Origin: Bacilli bacterium
GTDB lineage: Bacteria; Bacillota_I; Bacilli_A; RF39; UBA660
NCBI GenBank assembly: GCA_900769635.1
Contig: CAAGHJ010000016.1
Location: 17,804-81,803, forward strand
Direction of reading: 5' to 3'
Length of the DNA: 64,000 nucleotides
Shown: positions 55,852 through 64,000 of the stretch, one piece after another
Layout: the number at the start of each line of letters is the position of its first letter
How positions within the stretch are numbered: the stretch's first letter is position 1
Program-made: the position numbers and the translations under genes
Notes under the pieces: model-generated
What the model saw: the letters and a program-made list of their open reading frames with translations, nothing else
Databases searched by the model: none
What the model was told of the DNA's origin: nothing

Positions 55852-56534
55852 TGAGAATAGATGTACTAACCCTTTTCCCAACAATGTTCGAAGGCTTTAT
55901 AAACGAATCCATAATAAAAAGAGCCCGTGATATGGGGAAAGCAAATATAAATATCATAAATTTCCGCGATTATACCAAGGACAAAAACAACCGTGTCGAC
56001 GACACTCCCTATGGCGGAGGAGCCGGAATGGTGCTGATGTGCCAACCCATTGTCGATGCCATTCAAGACTTAAAAAAAGGTGATACGCACGTTATATTAT
56101 TATGCCCTACAGGGTCTGTGTACAATGAAAAAAAAGCCTTTGAACTAAAGAATAAAAAACATTTGATTATAATTTGCGGTCATTATGAAGGCTTCGATGA
56201 TAGAATACGAAACTACGTAGATGAAGTCATAAGTATAGGAGACTTCGTCCTAACCGGTGGTGAAGTACCAGCAATGGCCATAATAGATAGCATAGTTAGA
56301 CTACTACCAGGAGTAATAAAAGAAGACAGTTTCACTAACGACTCCTTTACAAATAATCTCTTAGACTATCCCGTCTATACCAAACCAAGAAATTTCCGTG
56401 GCTATACCGTTCCCGAAGTCCTAACTAACGGTAACCATAAACTAATTGAAGAATATCGCAAAGAAATGCAAATAAAAAGAACCAAAGAGATGCGACCAGA
56501 TTTATTAAAGGGGGAAAATAATGAAAAAGAATAA
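55851..56534 (+). CDS. trmD: tRNA (guanine-37-N1)-methyltransferase
   Basis: A 227-residue TrmD. DVLTLFPTMFEGF, DDTPYGGGAGMVLMCQPI, LCPTGSVYN, IICGHYEGFDDRI and ISIGDFVLTGGEVPAM form the trefoil knot with the SAM site. The GTG start overlaps the rimM stop and follows GGAGGG. Its 3' end overlaps the next gene by 14 bases. Confidence 0.97.
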   Translation: MRIDVLTLFPTMFEGFINESIIKRARDMGKANINIINFRDYTKDKNNRVDDTPYGGGAGMVLMCQPIVDAIQDLKKGDTHVILLCPTGSVYNEKKAFELKNKKHLIIICGHYEGFDDRIRNYVDEVISIGDFVLTGGEVPAMAIIDSIVRLLPGVIKEDSFTNDSFTNNLLDYPVYTKPRNFRGYTVPEVLTNGNHKLIEEYRKEMQIKRTKEMRPDLLKGENNEKE

Positions 56535-56985
56535 ATACTATTTATGCAAAGAACAAAACTATAACGGTACTATAAAACTAACATATAAAGATGAAGAAGG
56601 CTATAACGTCAGCCCCAAAGTAAGAGGAAAAGGAGCTATCGATGTCGATAAAATCATTTTCATCTCACCCGATTTCAGTGAAAAAGTAATCAGAAGAAAA
56701 ATAGAATACAAAATAAACCTTCTTCTCAAAAAACTAGAATATATGGATGAAAACGGTGATGACGAAGGAGCTATCGAAAAAAGCCTAATCGAAGCCGAAA
56801 AACTAAGAATAAAAATAATAAATATGTATGTAAAATATCTTGGTCATACCTATGAAAAACTAACCCTAAAAAAAATTCAAATCATTATCGATAATCTAAA
56901 GTACAGATTAATGGAAATAGATAAGAAAAAAGAAGAAGAAATATATCTAAACTATAATGAAGAAAAAAGAGGGAAGGGAAGATAA
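56521..56985 (+). CDS. Hypothetical coiled-coil protein
   Basis: A 154-residue protein without a family I know. The first 50 residues are mixed beta (KYYLCKEQNYNGTIKLTYKD), then long charged helices (KINLLLKKLEYMDENGDDEG and LKYRLMEIDKKKEEEIYLNY). AAAGGGGGAAAA precedes the ATG. It overlaps trmD by 14 bases, and its stop overlaps the LOG gene by one base, so it is tightly embedded in the operon. Confidence 0.65.
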   Translation: MKKNKYYLCKEQNYNGTIKLTYKDEEGYNVSPKVRGKGAIDVDKIIFISPDFSEKVIRRKIEYKINLLLKKLEYMDENGDDEGAIEKSLIEAEKLRIKIINMYVKYLGHTYEKLTLKKIQIIIDNLKYRLMEIDKKKEEEIYLNYNEEKRGKGR

Positions 56986-57524
56986 TGAAAATATTTATAG
57001 GATGCTCTTCAAGTGAAAAAATAAATAAAAAATACCTCGAAGAAGCAAGTAACTTAGGCCAAGAACTAGCAAACATAGATGGTATGGAACTCCTTTTCGG
57101 TTATAGCGATGAAGGCAGTATGGGTAGACTCTATAAAGCCTTTATAAATAATGAAAAAAAAGTATCAGGCTATAACACACCCATCTATAACACTAATCTA
57201 AAATGCCATAACACCATAATATGTGATACCATTATAGATAGAACAAAAGCGTTACTACAAAGTGCCGATATATGGCTCTTCCTACCTGGTGGAATAGGAA
57301 CACATCAGGAACTTTTTTGTGCTATCGACTTAAAAAGAACCTATAACTTAACAAATAAACTCATTATATATAATGATAACGGATTCTATGATAATGTTAT
57401 AAATACCATAAAAATGATAGAAAAAGAAAAATTTAGTGAAGATATTATGAAAAACATTTGTGTTTTAACCAATACTCGTGATATAATAAAGAATGTGAAA
57501 GAAGGAATAGACAATGAAAGATAA
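56985..57524 (+). CDS. LOG-family protein (nucleoside 5'-monophosphate phosphoribohydrolase-like)
   Basis: A 179-residue Rossmann-like protein. [20 protein letters not shown] is the N-terminal nucleotide site, and [16 protein letters not shown] (about 99-114) carries the PGGxGTxxE catalytic motif. LOG proteins release the base from cytokinin-type or other nucleotides; the bacterial substrate is not settled. The gene overlaps glyS by 11 bases. Confidence 0.85.
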   Translation: MKIFIGCSSSEKINKKYLEEASNLGQELANIDGMELLFGYSDEGSMGRLYKAFINNEKKVSGYNTPIYNTNLKCHNTIICDTIIDRTKALLQSADIWLFLPGGIGTHQELFCAIDLKRTYNLTNKLIIYNDNGFYDNVINTIKMIEKEKFSEDIMKNICVLTNTRDIIKNVKEGIDNER

Positions 57525-58893
57525 TATAAGTATGGAAAAATTAGTAAACTACTGTAAACAATACGGTTTTATATTCCAAGGTAGTGAAATATACGGCGGA
57601 TTAGCCAACACTTGGGATTACGGTCCTGTAGGAGCCCTCTTGAAAGAAAACGTTAAAAAAGCGTGGTTAAAAAAATTCATTCAAGAAAATCCCTATAATG
57701 TCGGTTTAGACAGTGCTATCCTTATGAACCCCAAAACTTGGGAAGCATCAGGACACCTAAAAACCTTTACCGACCCCCTTATCGATTGCAAAGAATGCAA
57801 AACAAGACACAGAGCCGATAAACTAATTGATGAGTTCACTAACTCTGAAATGGGCGACGCAATGACCGAAGAAGAAATGATAAACTATATAAGAGATAAT
57901 AAAATACCATGTCCAAAATGCGGCAAAAGCAACTTCACTGATATAAGACAGTTCAATCTAATGTTCAAAACCTTCCAAGGAGTAACCGAAGATGCCAAAA
58001 ATACCGTCTATTTAAGACCCGAAACAGCTCAAGGAATATTCGCTGATTTCCTTAACGTCCAAAGAAGTATGCGTCTAAAAGTACCATTTGGAATAGGACA
58101 AATCGGAAAAAGTTTCCGAAACGAAATAACCCCTGGTAACTTCATATTTAGAGTAAGAGAATTTGAACAAATGGAACTAGAATTCTTCTGTAAGCCCGGA
58201 ACAGAGCTAGAATGGCATAAATACTATAAAGACTATTGCTATAACTATCTATTAAATTTAGGAATAAATAAAGATAAATTAAGATTAAGAGATCATTCAA
58301 AGGAAGAATTAAGTTTCTACAGCAATGCAACAACCGACATAGAATACCACTTCCCATTCGGTTGGGGTGAACTATGGGGTGTAGCATCACGTACCAATTA
58401 CGATTTATCAAGTCACCAAAGAGTATCCGGAAAAAGTATGGAATACCTAGATCCCGAAACAAACGAAAAATATATACCTTACGTAATAGAACCATCTGTA
58501 GGTGTAGAAAGATGCATATTAACTGTACTATGTGATAGTTATAAAGAAGAAACTCTCGAAGATGGAACCGCAAGAGAAGTAATGAAATTCCATCCCTTCC
58601 TTGCTCCATATAAAGTAACCATATTACCACTTGTAAAAAAATATCATAGTGAAAAAGCAATGGAAATCTATAAAGAACTATCCAAGAACTATATGGTATA
58701 CTATGATGAAGCTGGAAGTATCGGAAAAAGATATCGCCGTAGCGATGCCCTAGGAACCCCCCTTGCTATAACCATAGATGAAAATACCCTAAACGAAGGA
58801 ACCGTAACCATAAGAGATAGAGATACAATGAAACAAGAAACCCTAAAAATAGAGGACCTTAAAAACTATATAGATAATAAAATCCAGTTTTAA
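57514..58893 (+). CDS. glyS: Glycyl-tRNA synthetase, dimeric type
   Basis: A 459-residue class II enzyme of the alpha2 type, not the alpha2beta2 form. [34 protein letters not shown] (motif 2) and [14 protein letters not shown] (motif 3) are visible. The insertion has zinc-type Cys pairs CKEC and CPKC. The C-terminal anticodon domain starts about [11 protein letters not shown]. It is the single gly enzyme expected in this lineage. Confidence 0.97.
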   Translation: MKDNISMEKLVNYCKQYGFIFQGSEIYGGLANTWDYGPVGALLKENVKKAWLKKFIQENPYNVGLDSAILMNPKTWEASGHLKTFTDPLIDCKECKTRHRADKLIDEFTNSEMGDAMTEEEMINYIRDNKIPCPKCGKSNFTDIRQFNLMFKTFQGVTEDAKNTVYLRPETAQGIFADFLNVQRSMRLKVPFGIGQIGKSFRNEITPGNFIFRVREFEQMELEFFCKPGTELEWHKYYKDYCYNYLLNLGINKDKLRLRDHSKEELSFYSNATTDIEYHFPFGWGELWGVASRTNYDLSSHQRVSGKSMEYLDPETNEKYIPYVIEPSVGVERCILTVLCDSYKEETLEDGTAREVMKFHPFLAPYKVTILPLVKKYHSEKAMEIYKELSKNYMVYYDEAGSIGKRYRRSDALGTPLAITIDENTLNEGTVTIRDRDTMKQETLKIEDLKNYIDNKIQF

Positions 58894-58901
58894 GGTGAAT
58901 T

Positions 58902-59162
58902 ATGGAAGAATACAAAAGCCAAAAAGAACTATATCATAGACTACTTCCCGCCTTAAAAGTCAAAAAAAGACTAATCCAACACGAAAACTATATATATATA
59001 AGACACGAAGATATATGGGATTACTTATCAAGTATGGTTTGGAGAAAAAAGGTCGGTCTAACCCTCTATGATATGACAAGTGATATAATAAACGTTGACA
59101 TCGAAAAAGTTAACGATTACTTAAAAAACAAAATAAAAAACGAAGATAGGATTATTGTATAG
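58902..59162 (+). CDS. comN: ComN-like post-transcriptional regulator
   Basis: An 86-residue protein. LLPALKVKKRLIQHENYIYI, then EDIWDYLSSMVWRKKVGLTL and YDMTSDIINVDIEKVNDYL match the Post_transc_reg family (ComN/YrzD). In Bacillus subtilis comN lies close to secDF, as here, and affects comE mRNA at the pole. It follows glyS by 8 bp and is 14 bp before secDF. Confidence 0.85.
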   Translation: MEEYKSQKELYHRLLPALKVKKRLIQHENYIYIRHEDIWDYLSSMVWRKKVGLTLYDMTSDIINVDIEKVNDYLKNKIKNEDRIIV

Positions 59163-59176
59163 GAAGGACAAAGAAA

Positions 59177-61420
59177 ATGAAAAAAACAATTGTAGGATTT
59201 ATACTATGTATTATGGTTGCCATAGGGTGTGCATTTCTCTATAAACCCGTTCTAAATCATATCAATTACGGATTAGATTTACAAGGAGGTTTTGAAGTAT
59301 TATATGAGGTTGAACCCTTTGAGGGTGAAACTCTAAATAGCGATATGGTCTATAACACCTACAAATCAATTCTAAAAAGAGTAGATAGCTTAGGTGTTAG
59401 TGAACCAGAAATATCAATAGAAGGGGAAAATAGAATAAGAATAAGACTTGCCGGTGTAACTTCTCAAAAAGAAGCCCGTGAAAAAATTTCCTCTATGTAC
59501 GTATTATCATTTAGAGATGCCGGAGATAATCTCCTTATGACAAGTAACGTATTAAAAGGAAATGCCAAAGTAACTCAAGACAGTTACGGAAAACCCGCTG
59601 TAAGTCTAAGTATTAAAGATACAGATACATTCTCCAAAGTAACAGGAGAAATATCAAAGAAAATGAATAACCTAATTGTTATTTGGCTCGATTATGACGA
59701 AAATAAAGACAGTTATTCCAAGGAAAAAAACAAATGTGGAACCGCTGAATCAAGATGTAAAAGTGCTGCTAGGGTAGAACAAGCCTTCTCATCTGATGTA
59801 ATAATACAAGGAAACTTCACCAAAGAAGAAGCCGAAACTCTAGCTGAAAACATCAACCTAGGTTCATTACCAACCAAGTTAACGGAATTATCAAGTAGAA
59901 CCGTTGAAGCAAGTTTCGGTACAAACTCTTTAAATAAAACCCTAGTTGCCGGTATTATCGGAATAACCCTTGTAATTATATTAATGACTCTAGTATACCA
60001 CTTTGCAGGAATAATCGCCGGTGTTGGTGTTCTCCTTTACGGATTACTAACATTCCTAGTATTCTATTTAATTAACGGTGTCTTAACTCTGCCTGGTATT
60101 GCTGCAATGCTTCTCGGTATAGGAATGGCCGTTGATGCTAGTGTAATAAGTTTTGAAAGAATAAAAGATAAATTAAAAATAGGAGTTCCCCTAAAAAAAG
60201 CCTTCAAAGAAGGAAATAAAACCAGTATGAAAAGTATTCTTGATGCCAACATCACAACCATAATAGTTGCCATAATACTATTCATATTTGGAGAAAGCTC
60301 TGTCAAAGGATATGCAACTCTACTTATAATAAGTATCCTAGTAACCCTATTTATAATGCTAGTAGTAGTAAGATGGATACTAAAATACTTCGTAAATACA
60401 GGCTACTTTGACAATAAACCAAGACTATTTATAAACGTAAACAAGAAAAAAATCATAAAAAGTAAAGAAGTACTAATACCATTCAAAAAACTAGACTTTG
60501 TCAAAGTAAAAAACAAAATGTTTACTTTAACAATTCTAGTAATAGCAGTAGGAGCAATATTTACCGGTATAAAGAAATTAAACTTAGCCGTAGACTTCTC
60601 AGGTGGAACTAGTATTACCGTAAACACTACTGATAAGAAAGTAGTAAACAATATCAAGTCTGACTTAAAAGAAAGCAAATATAACATAATAAAAACATCA
60701 TCAGAAAAAGACGGATATAACATAGTAATCGATAACACCCTTGATAAAGATAGCATAAATAAACTAACAACCAATATAAACGATAAATATAAACTAAATA
60801 GTGATATCTATGTAGTAAGTAACGTTGTAAAGAAAGAACTACTCAAAAATGCCATTATAAGTCTAGTACTTGCTAGTATCGGAATATGTATATACGTAAG
60901 TCTGAGATTTAAATTCGACTACGCTATTAGCGGTATTATAGCCTTACTTCACGACGTAGTAATTACAATATGTTTCTTCAGTATATTTAGACTAGAAATA
61001 GACACAATCTTTATTGCTGCTATTCTAACCATTATAGGTTACTCAATCAACGATACAATCGTAACATTCGATATGATAAGAGAAAGATATAGCAGTAAAT
61101 ACAAAAATAACATAAAGAAAGATGAAGATTTAAATGATCTAGTTAACGATAGTGTTAGACTTACACTATTCAGAAGTTTAATGACAACACTAACGACTAT
61201 AATGCCTGTAATATGTTTAATAATATTCGGTGCTAGCGAAATAATAAACTTCAATATAGCTCTACTAGTAGGATTCATTTCTGGAGTATACTCTTCAATC
61301 TTTATATCTAACCCACTATGGTTAATATTAGAAAAAAGAAAAATAAATAAACCCGATAAAACAAACAATGACGAAGACGACGGACCAGAAGAATTACAAG
61401 TTAAAGGTATTAATTGTTAA
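59177..61420 (+). CDS. secDF: Fused protein-export membrane protein SecDF
   Basis: A 747-residue SecD-SecF fusion with 12 helices. YGLDLQGGFEVLYEV is the SecD signature (about 31-46). GIGMAVDASVISFERIK and the SecF half LAVDFSGGTSITVNT and IGYSINDTIVTFDMIRERY (about 615-633) hold the proton-path Asp and Arg residues. It uses proton flow to pull proteins out of SecYEG. Fused forms are common in Bacillota. GGAAGGAC precedes the ATG. Confidence 0.97.
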   Translation: MKKTIVGFILCIMVAIGCAFLYKPVLNHINYGLDLQGGFEVLYEVEPFEGETLNSDMVYNTYKSILKRVDSLGVSEPEISIEGENRIRIRLAGVTSQKEAREKISSMYVLSFRDAGDNLLMTSNVLKGNAKVTQDSYGKPAVSLSIKDTDTFSKVTGEISKKMNNLIVIWLDYDENKDSYSKEKNKCGTAESRCKSAARVEQAFSSDVIIQGNFTKEEAETLAENINLGSLPTKLTELSSRTVEASFGTNSLNKTLVAGIIGITLVIILMTLVYHFAGIIAGVGVLLYGLLTFLVFYLINGVLTLPGIAAMLLGIGMAVDASVISFERIKDKLKIGVPLKKAFKEGNKTSMKSILDANITTIIVAIILFIFGESSVKGYATLLIISILVTLFIMLVVVRWILKYFVNTGYFDNKPRLFINVNKKKIIKSKEVLIPFKKLDFVKVKNKMFTLTILVIAVGAIFTGIKKLNLAVDFSGGTSITVNTTDKKVVNNIKSDLKESKYNIIKTSSEKDGYNIVIDNTLDKDSINKLTTNINDKYKLNSDIYVVSNVVKKELLKNAIISLVLASIGICIYVSLRFKFDYAISGIIALLHDVVITICFFSIFRLEIDTIFIAAILTIIGYSINDTIVTFDMIRERYSSKYKNNIKKDEDLNDLVNDSVRLTLFRSLMTTLTTIMPVICLIIFGASEIINFNIALLVGFISGVYSSIFISNPLWLILEKRKINKPDKTNNDEDDGPEELQVKGINC

Positions 61421-61450
61421 TACATATAATTAAAAGAAAGGAATAAAGAT

Positions 61451-61813
61451 ATGAATATTTTATTAGAAGATCTCATTGCCAACGGTGTTATTGTTAAAAT
61501 GGGATTAAAAAATGAAAGAAGTATCACTAACGAAGAAATCAATGCGTACAAAGAAGAAGTAATCAAAAATTTAGTATACGGAGGAATATCAAGAGATAAA
61601 ATCAAAATATCTACTGATAACGAAAACAAAGACATTTCTAAAATACTAATCAAAAACGAAAACGGTTACTCATTAAAACAAGATGCAACCGTATGTGATT
61701 TACTAAGTTTTAGAAAAGATATGAACTTTAAACTACTTCTTGCTTGTATGGACGATAACGTTGGAACCAAAGTCTTTATTAAACAAGATACAAAAAAATT
61801 AGTAAGAAAATAA
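61451..61813 (+). CDS. Hypothetical protein after secDF
   Basis: A 120-residue soluble protein that I do not recognise. It begins MNILLEDLIANGVIVKMGLK and has a mixed alpha/beta look with charged surface (DKIKISTDNENKDISKILIK) and a basic C-terminus. AAAGAAAGGAAT lies before the ATG, 30 bp after secDF. It is followed at once by a terminator, so it closes the operon. Confidence 0.62.
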   Translation: MNILLEDLIANGVIVKMGLKNERSITNEEINAYKEEVIKNLVYGGISRDKIKISTDNENKDISKILIKNENGYSLKQDATVCDLLSFRKDMNFKLLLACMDDNVGTKVFIKQDTKKLVRK

Positions 61814-61842
61814 AAATAGGAGCAAATTACTCCTATTTTTAT
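61812..61842 (+). terminator. Terminator of the secDF operon
   Basis: AAAAATAGGAG, CAAATTA, CTCCTATTTTT: a perfect 11-bp stem ending in T5. Confidence 0.88.
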
Positions 61843-61860
61843 AATTATTCTTCAAACTAC

Positions 61861-61889
61861 TTGCCAAATCCATAAAACTCTGTTAAAAT
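61861..61889 (+). promoter_or_regulatory. Sigma-A promoter of the G-tract leader ORF
   Basis: TTGCCA (61861-61866), 17-base spacer, TAAAAT (61884-61889). It lies after the secDF terminator and 36 bases before the leader ORF. Confidence 0.65.
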
Positions 61890-61925
61890 TTACTTATAGT
61901 ACAGAAAGGTAGGTGCAATCCCACT

Positions 61926-62015
61926 ATGAAAAAAATCCCAACAACTATAAAAAAATTTTCTAAACTACATTTATTAAATGGGGGGGGGGATTGTATCGAC
62001 AGATACATTAAATAG
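61926..62015 (+). CDS. Leader-like short ORF with a ten-G tract, copy 1
   Basis: A 29-codon ORF (MKKIPTTIKKFSKLHLLN, GGG, DCIDRYIK) after AAAGGTAGGTG. The three Gly codons lie in a run of ten G (61980-61989), extreme in such AT-rich DNA. With ten G it stops at TAG 62013-62015. With nine G it would be 48 codons, continuing IVSTDTLNSEAIIINIEDYN and on to TAA 62071-62073, through the left arm of the terminator. With eleven G it would stop a few codons early. The promoter, ribosome site, terminator and following surface gene suggest a leader ORF controlling that gene. No peptide family is known to me. Confidence 0.55.
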   Translation: MKKIPTTIKKFSKLHLLNGGGDCIDRYIK

Positions 62016-62038
62016 CGAAGCTATAATAATAAATATAG
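61966..62038 (+). repeat. 73-bp direct repeat, copy 1
   Basis: Identical to 63928-64000, including the ten-G tract and the end of the short ORF. The right copy is cut by the window edge, so the repeat may be longer. The copies are 1962 bp apart in the same orientation and bracket the surface-protein gene. Confidence 0.95.
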
Positions 62039-62090
62039 AAGACTATAACATAAAGAGTATGGGAGTACTCTAATTTGTTATAGTCTTTTT
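62039..62090 (+). terminator. Two-part terminator between the leader ORF and the surface gene
   Basis: AAGACTATAACA (62039-62050) pairs perfectly with TGTTATAGTCTT (62076-62087), and the inner AGAGTA/TACTCT forms a second stem. A T run to 62090 follows. It begins 24 bases after the ten-G stop codon and ends 24 bases before the surface gene ATG, the place expected for an attenuator. Confidence 0.8.
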
Positions 62091-62113
62091 GTATATGAAG
62101 GAAGGGTGAATAT

Positions 62114-63772
62114 ATGATAAATAAGTTATTTAAAAACAAGGATATAAAAGTAATAATATTAGAAGTATTTTTAATAGTCCTAGGATTAGTAGGACTTACC
62201 TTAGGAGTTAAGTATATTATGAATAGTATTAATGTTAACGTAGATACTAGTAAACTAGCAATAGATAGTATGAATGCTAATGTTACTAATGGAACTTTAA
62301 CACCAATAAATGACAGTACAGTTAACATTAATACTACTAGTAATGTTCTTAGGATAACTTTTGATGTAAAGGGTGCTAGTACTAATACAGGTAGTAATAT
62401 TATATATGATGTATTACTTAATCTAACTGCTGATTGTAGTCTTAAAAATGAAAGTGTAAAGTGGAACTTATATAAGAATAATAACTTGCTTACTAGTGGT
62501 ACTACATCTCCTAAGTATGATAAAGATGTATTAAAGGGAAAGATAATGCTTACTGATATACAGCAAGATTTAGTTCCTTATAGTAAGACAGCAGATAAGT
62601 ATGTATTTATATTATGGATGAGTGAAAGTTGTAATGAAGAAGATATAACTAAGTGTGATATATCTAAGGGTTTAACTAGTGATAGTGGTGGTAAAAGTAT
62701 TAGTGGTAATATAGATATAAGACTTAATAGTGGGAAGAAGAAAGAGAATAATAGAGAAAGTATAGAAGATGATGCTTGTGAAGCAATAAAGGGTACTTAT
62801 ATTGTAGAACATTTGGATGATGGAAGTACAGGAGACTCTGGAAGTGGAGTGTATAAGGTTACACATAGTGCAATACCTGCTAGTAGTAGTGCTACAGGGA
62901 GTGATATACCATTAGTTACTGATTATAGGTATTATGGAACTAATCCTAATAACTATATATGTTTAGATATGGAAGGATCTAGTACTTGCCCAGATAAACA
63001 CCTATATAGAATAATAGGAAGTATATATGAAGAAAAGGAAAATACTAATAGATTAAAAGTAGTAAAAACAACACCACTAACTGATGGGACAACAAGTCTA
63101 TTTAGCTGGGATTATACGTCTAAATATTCGTCTGCTAATATATGGGCGACATTGACAAATGGAAATTACAGTAATAGTTTAAGTAGTGGGGGTACGTTAA
63201 TGCAACTCTTAAATAGCGGGGCTTGGTGGAATGGAACTACGGGTAGTTACTATGATGTTCAAATGGGTGAAACGCCGTTAAATTTTACAAATTATAAATT
63301 AAGTGATAAGGCAAAGAGTTATATAAGCACTAGTAGATATTACTTAGGTGGGTACAATAATAATTCACCTCTAACAAATGAAATGTATGGATATGAAAGA
63401 GGAATTTTAAGGTATGATACGAATAGACCACTATATTGGGATGGGATGGTGGGATTAATATATCCGAGTGATTATGGATATGCATCGGGAAAACTATGCT
63501 CGGATAGTATATCAGTTAATAGTTATAATGATAGTTGTAAGGATAGAAATTGGATATTTAATAATAGCAATCAATGGTTAATAACACCTCGTTCTGATTC
63601 TAGTAATCTTGTTTTTTATCTTAATAGTACAGGAACAGTATCGATAATTTATATACCTACTCCTGAAGGGGCTGCTAAACGAAGAAATGTCCGTCCTACC
63701 TTCTATCTTACATCTACTACTACTATTGTATCTGGTACAGGTAGTATAGATGATCCTTACGTTATTAAATAA
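62114..63772 (+). CDS. Surface protein with N-terminal membrane anchor
   Basis: A 552-residue protein. A basic start (INKLFKNKDIKV) and one helix (IILEVFLIVLGLVGLTLGVK) anchor it, facing out. An N-terminal beta-rich domain (about 35-200) has NANVTNG, NVLRITFDVKG and NIIYDVLLNLTADCS. A charged linker (about 205-225) follows, then a C-terminal domain (about 250-552) with many Trp, Tyr, Ser and Asn, ending RRNVRPTFYLTSTTTIV then GTGSIDDPYVIK. Thr, Ser and Gly codons are mostly ACT, AGT and GGT, unlike the ACC-rich neighbours, which suggests transfer or different selection. AAGGAAGGGTG precedes the ATG. Function unknown; adhesin- or antigen-like by composition. Confidence 0.7.
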   Translation: MINKLFKNKDIKVIILEVFLIVLGLVGLTLGVKYIMNSINVNVDTSKLAIDSMNANVTNGTLTPINDSTVNINTTSNVLRITFDVKGASTNTGSNIIYDVLLNLTADCSLKNESVKWNLYKNNNLLTSGTTSPKYDKDVLKGKIMLTDIQQDLVPYSKTADKYVFILWMSESCNEEDITKCDISKGLTSDSGGKSISGNIDIRLNSGKKKENNRESIEDDACEAIKGTYIVEHLDDGSTGDSGSGVYKVTHSAIPASSSATGSDIPLVTDYRYYGTNPNNYICLDMEGSSTCPDKHLYRIIGSIYEEKENTNRLKVVKTTPLTDGTTSLFSWDYTSKYSSANIWATLTNGNYSNSLSSGGTLMQLLNSGAWWNGTTGSYYDVQMGETPLNFTNYKLSDKAKSYISTSRYYLGGYNNNSPLTNEMYGYERGILRYDTNRPLYWDGMVGLIYPSDYGYASGKLCSDSISVNSYNDSCKDRNWIFNNSNQWLITPRSDSSNLVFYLNSTGTVSIIYIPTPEGAAKRRNVRPTFYLTSTTTIVSGTGSIDDPYVIK

Positions 63773-63893
63773 ATACTTAATTATATTAATATTACTTTAT
63801 AATTTTAAATTTTTTCTTAAAATCTCTTTACTTAACTATATATATATGATAAGATTAAATAGTAATAGAAAGTAGCAAAGGAGGAACCCTCTT

Positions 63894-63977
63894 ATGGATA
63901 TATATAGTGAGATGAGTAATATAAAAGTACATTTATTAAATGGGGGGGGGGATTGTATCGACAGATACATTAAATAG
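63894..63977 (+). CDS. Leader-like short ORF with a ten-G tract, copy 2
   Basis: A 27-codon ORF (MDIYSEMSNIKVHLLN, GGG, DCIDRYIK) six bases after AAAGGAGGAA, an excellent ribosome site. The C-terminal 14 residues and the ten-G tract (63942-63951) are identical to copy 1, while the N-termini differ. The same nine-G alternative frame is open to the window end. A second terminator and surface gene are expected just beyond. Confidence 0.55.
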   Translation: MDIYSEMSNIKVHLLNGGGDCIDRYIK

Positions 63978-64000
63978 CGAAGCTATAATAATAAATATAG
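63928..64000 (+). repeat. 73-bp direct repeat, copy 2 (cut by window end)
   Basis: Identical base for base to 61966-62038. The flanks differ upstream (ACTTCTAAAC-like context in copy 1, AATATAAAAG in copy 2), so the shared block starts sharply at TACATTTATT. Confidence 0.95.

Noticed and set aside
61980..61989. G tract as a simple sequencing error
   Set aside because: Not excluded, but the same ten-G length occurs in two separate copies with different flanks, so it is reported as a finding with read-level checking requested.

Overview
The window looks like chromosomal DNA from an AT-rich, spore-forming member of the Bacillota, class Bacilli or a close uncultured gut relative. The evidence is low GC throughout, Shine-Dalgarno sites of the GGAGG/GGTGAT type, TTGACA-17-TATAAT promoters, and a set of sporulation genes: an alpha/beta SASP behind a sigma-G-like promoter, gerE, a GerM protein and a SpoIIIAH-like protein. 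TGA is used as a stop (28667-28669, 55361-55363), so the code is standard and not the Mycoplasma code. The species cannot be named from the sequence.

Layout. 1-7.4 kb: a truncated phosphodiesterase, an esterase, rel, dtd, an AI-2E-type permease, a membrane-anchored beta-helix protein and a lipoprotein. 7.5-9.4 kb: tRNA-Arg and a reverse-strand sporulation group (SpoIIIAH-like, gerE, gerM). 9.5-11.6 kb: gltX flanked by tRNA-Gln and tRNA-Glu, then tRNA-Thr and tRNA-Leu. 11.8-22.3 kb: an amidoligase with a membrane partner, pssA, an ABC/FtsX exporter, mscL, a 22-codon ORF beside a metallopeptidase-like protein, uvrC and thiI. 22.4-27.9 kb: SASP, an XRE regulator, an M23 hydrolase and a P-type ATPase. 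28-36.3 kb: a HAD phosphatase, an amino-acid ABC importer, the arginine deiminase locus (arcA, argF, and arcC in one frame with a YfcC-type carrier) and deoD. 36.4-41.8 kb: an M16 peptidase pair, a secreted protein, a STAS/sigma-factor pair and an XRE protein. 41.9-47.1 kb: an IS605/tnpB-like scar, then hrcA-grpE-orf-dnaK-dnaJ. 47.2-52.9 kb: a radical SAM enzyme and a TetR/MMPL/YhgE-like efflux group. 53-61.8 kb: gpmI, a SpoU methyltransferase, rimM, trmD, a LOG protein, glyS, comN-like and secDF.

The most unusual region is 61.86-64.0 kb. A short ORF with a run of ten G lies between a sigma-A promoter and a strong intrinsic terminator. Behind the terminator is a 552-residue surface protein whose base use differs from the rest of the window. 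With ten G the ORF stops before the terminator stem. With nine G, or any multiple of three, translation would run through the stem. A second short ORF carrying the same 73-bp block, also with ten G, lies at the right edge. This looks like a repeated, possibly phase-variable attenuator in front of surface-protein genes.

Most genes are housekeeping and sit in tight forward operons. Arginine uptake and the deiminase pathway form one energy-yielding block. The chaperone operon carries two oddities: a cysteine-rich GrpE tail and an unrecognised gene between grpE and dnaK.
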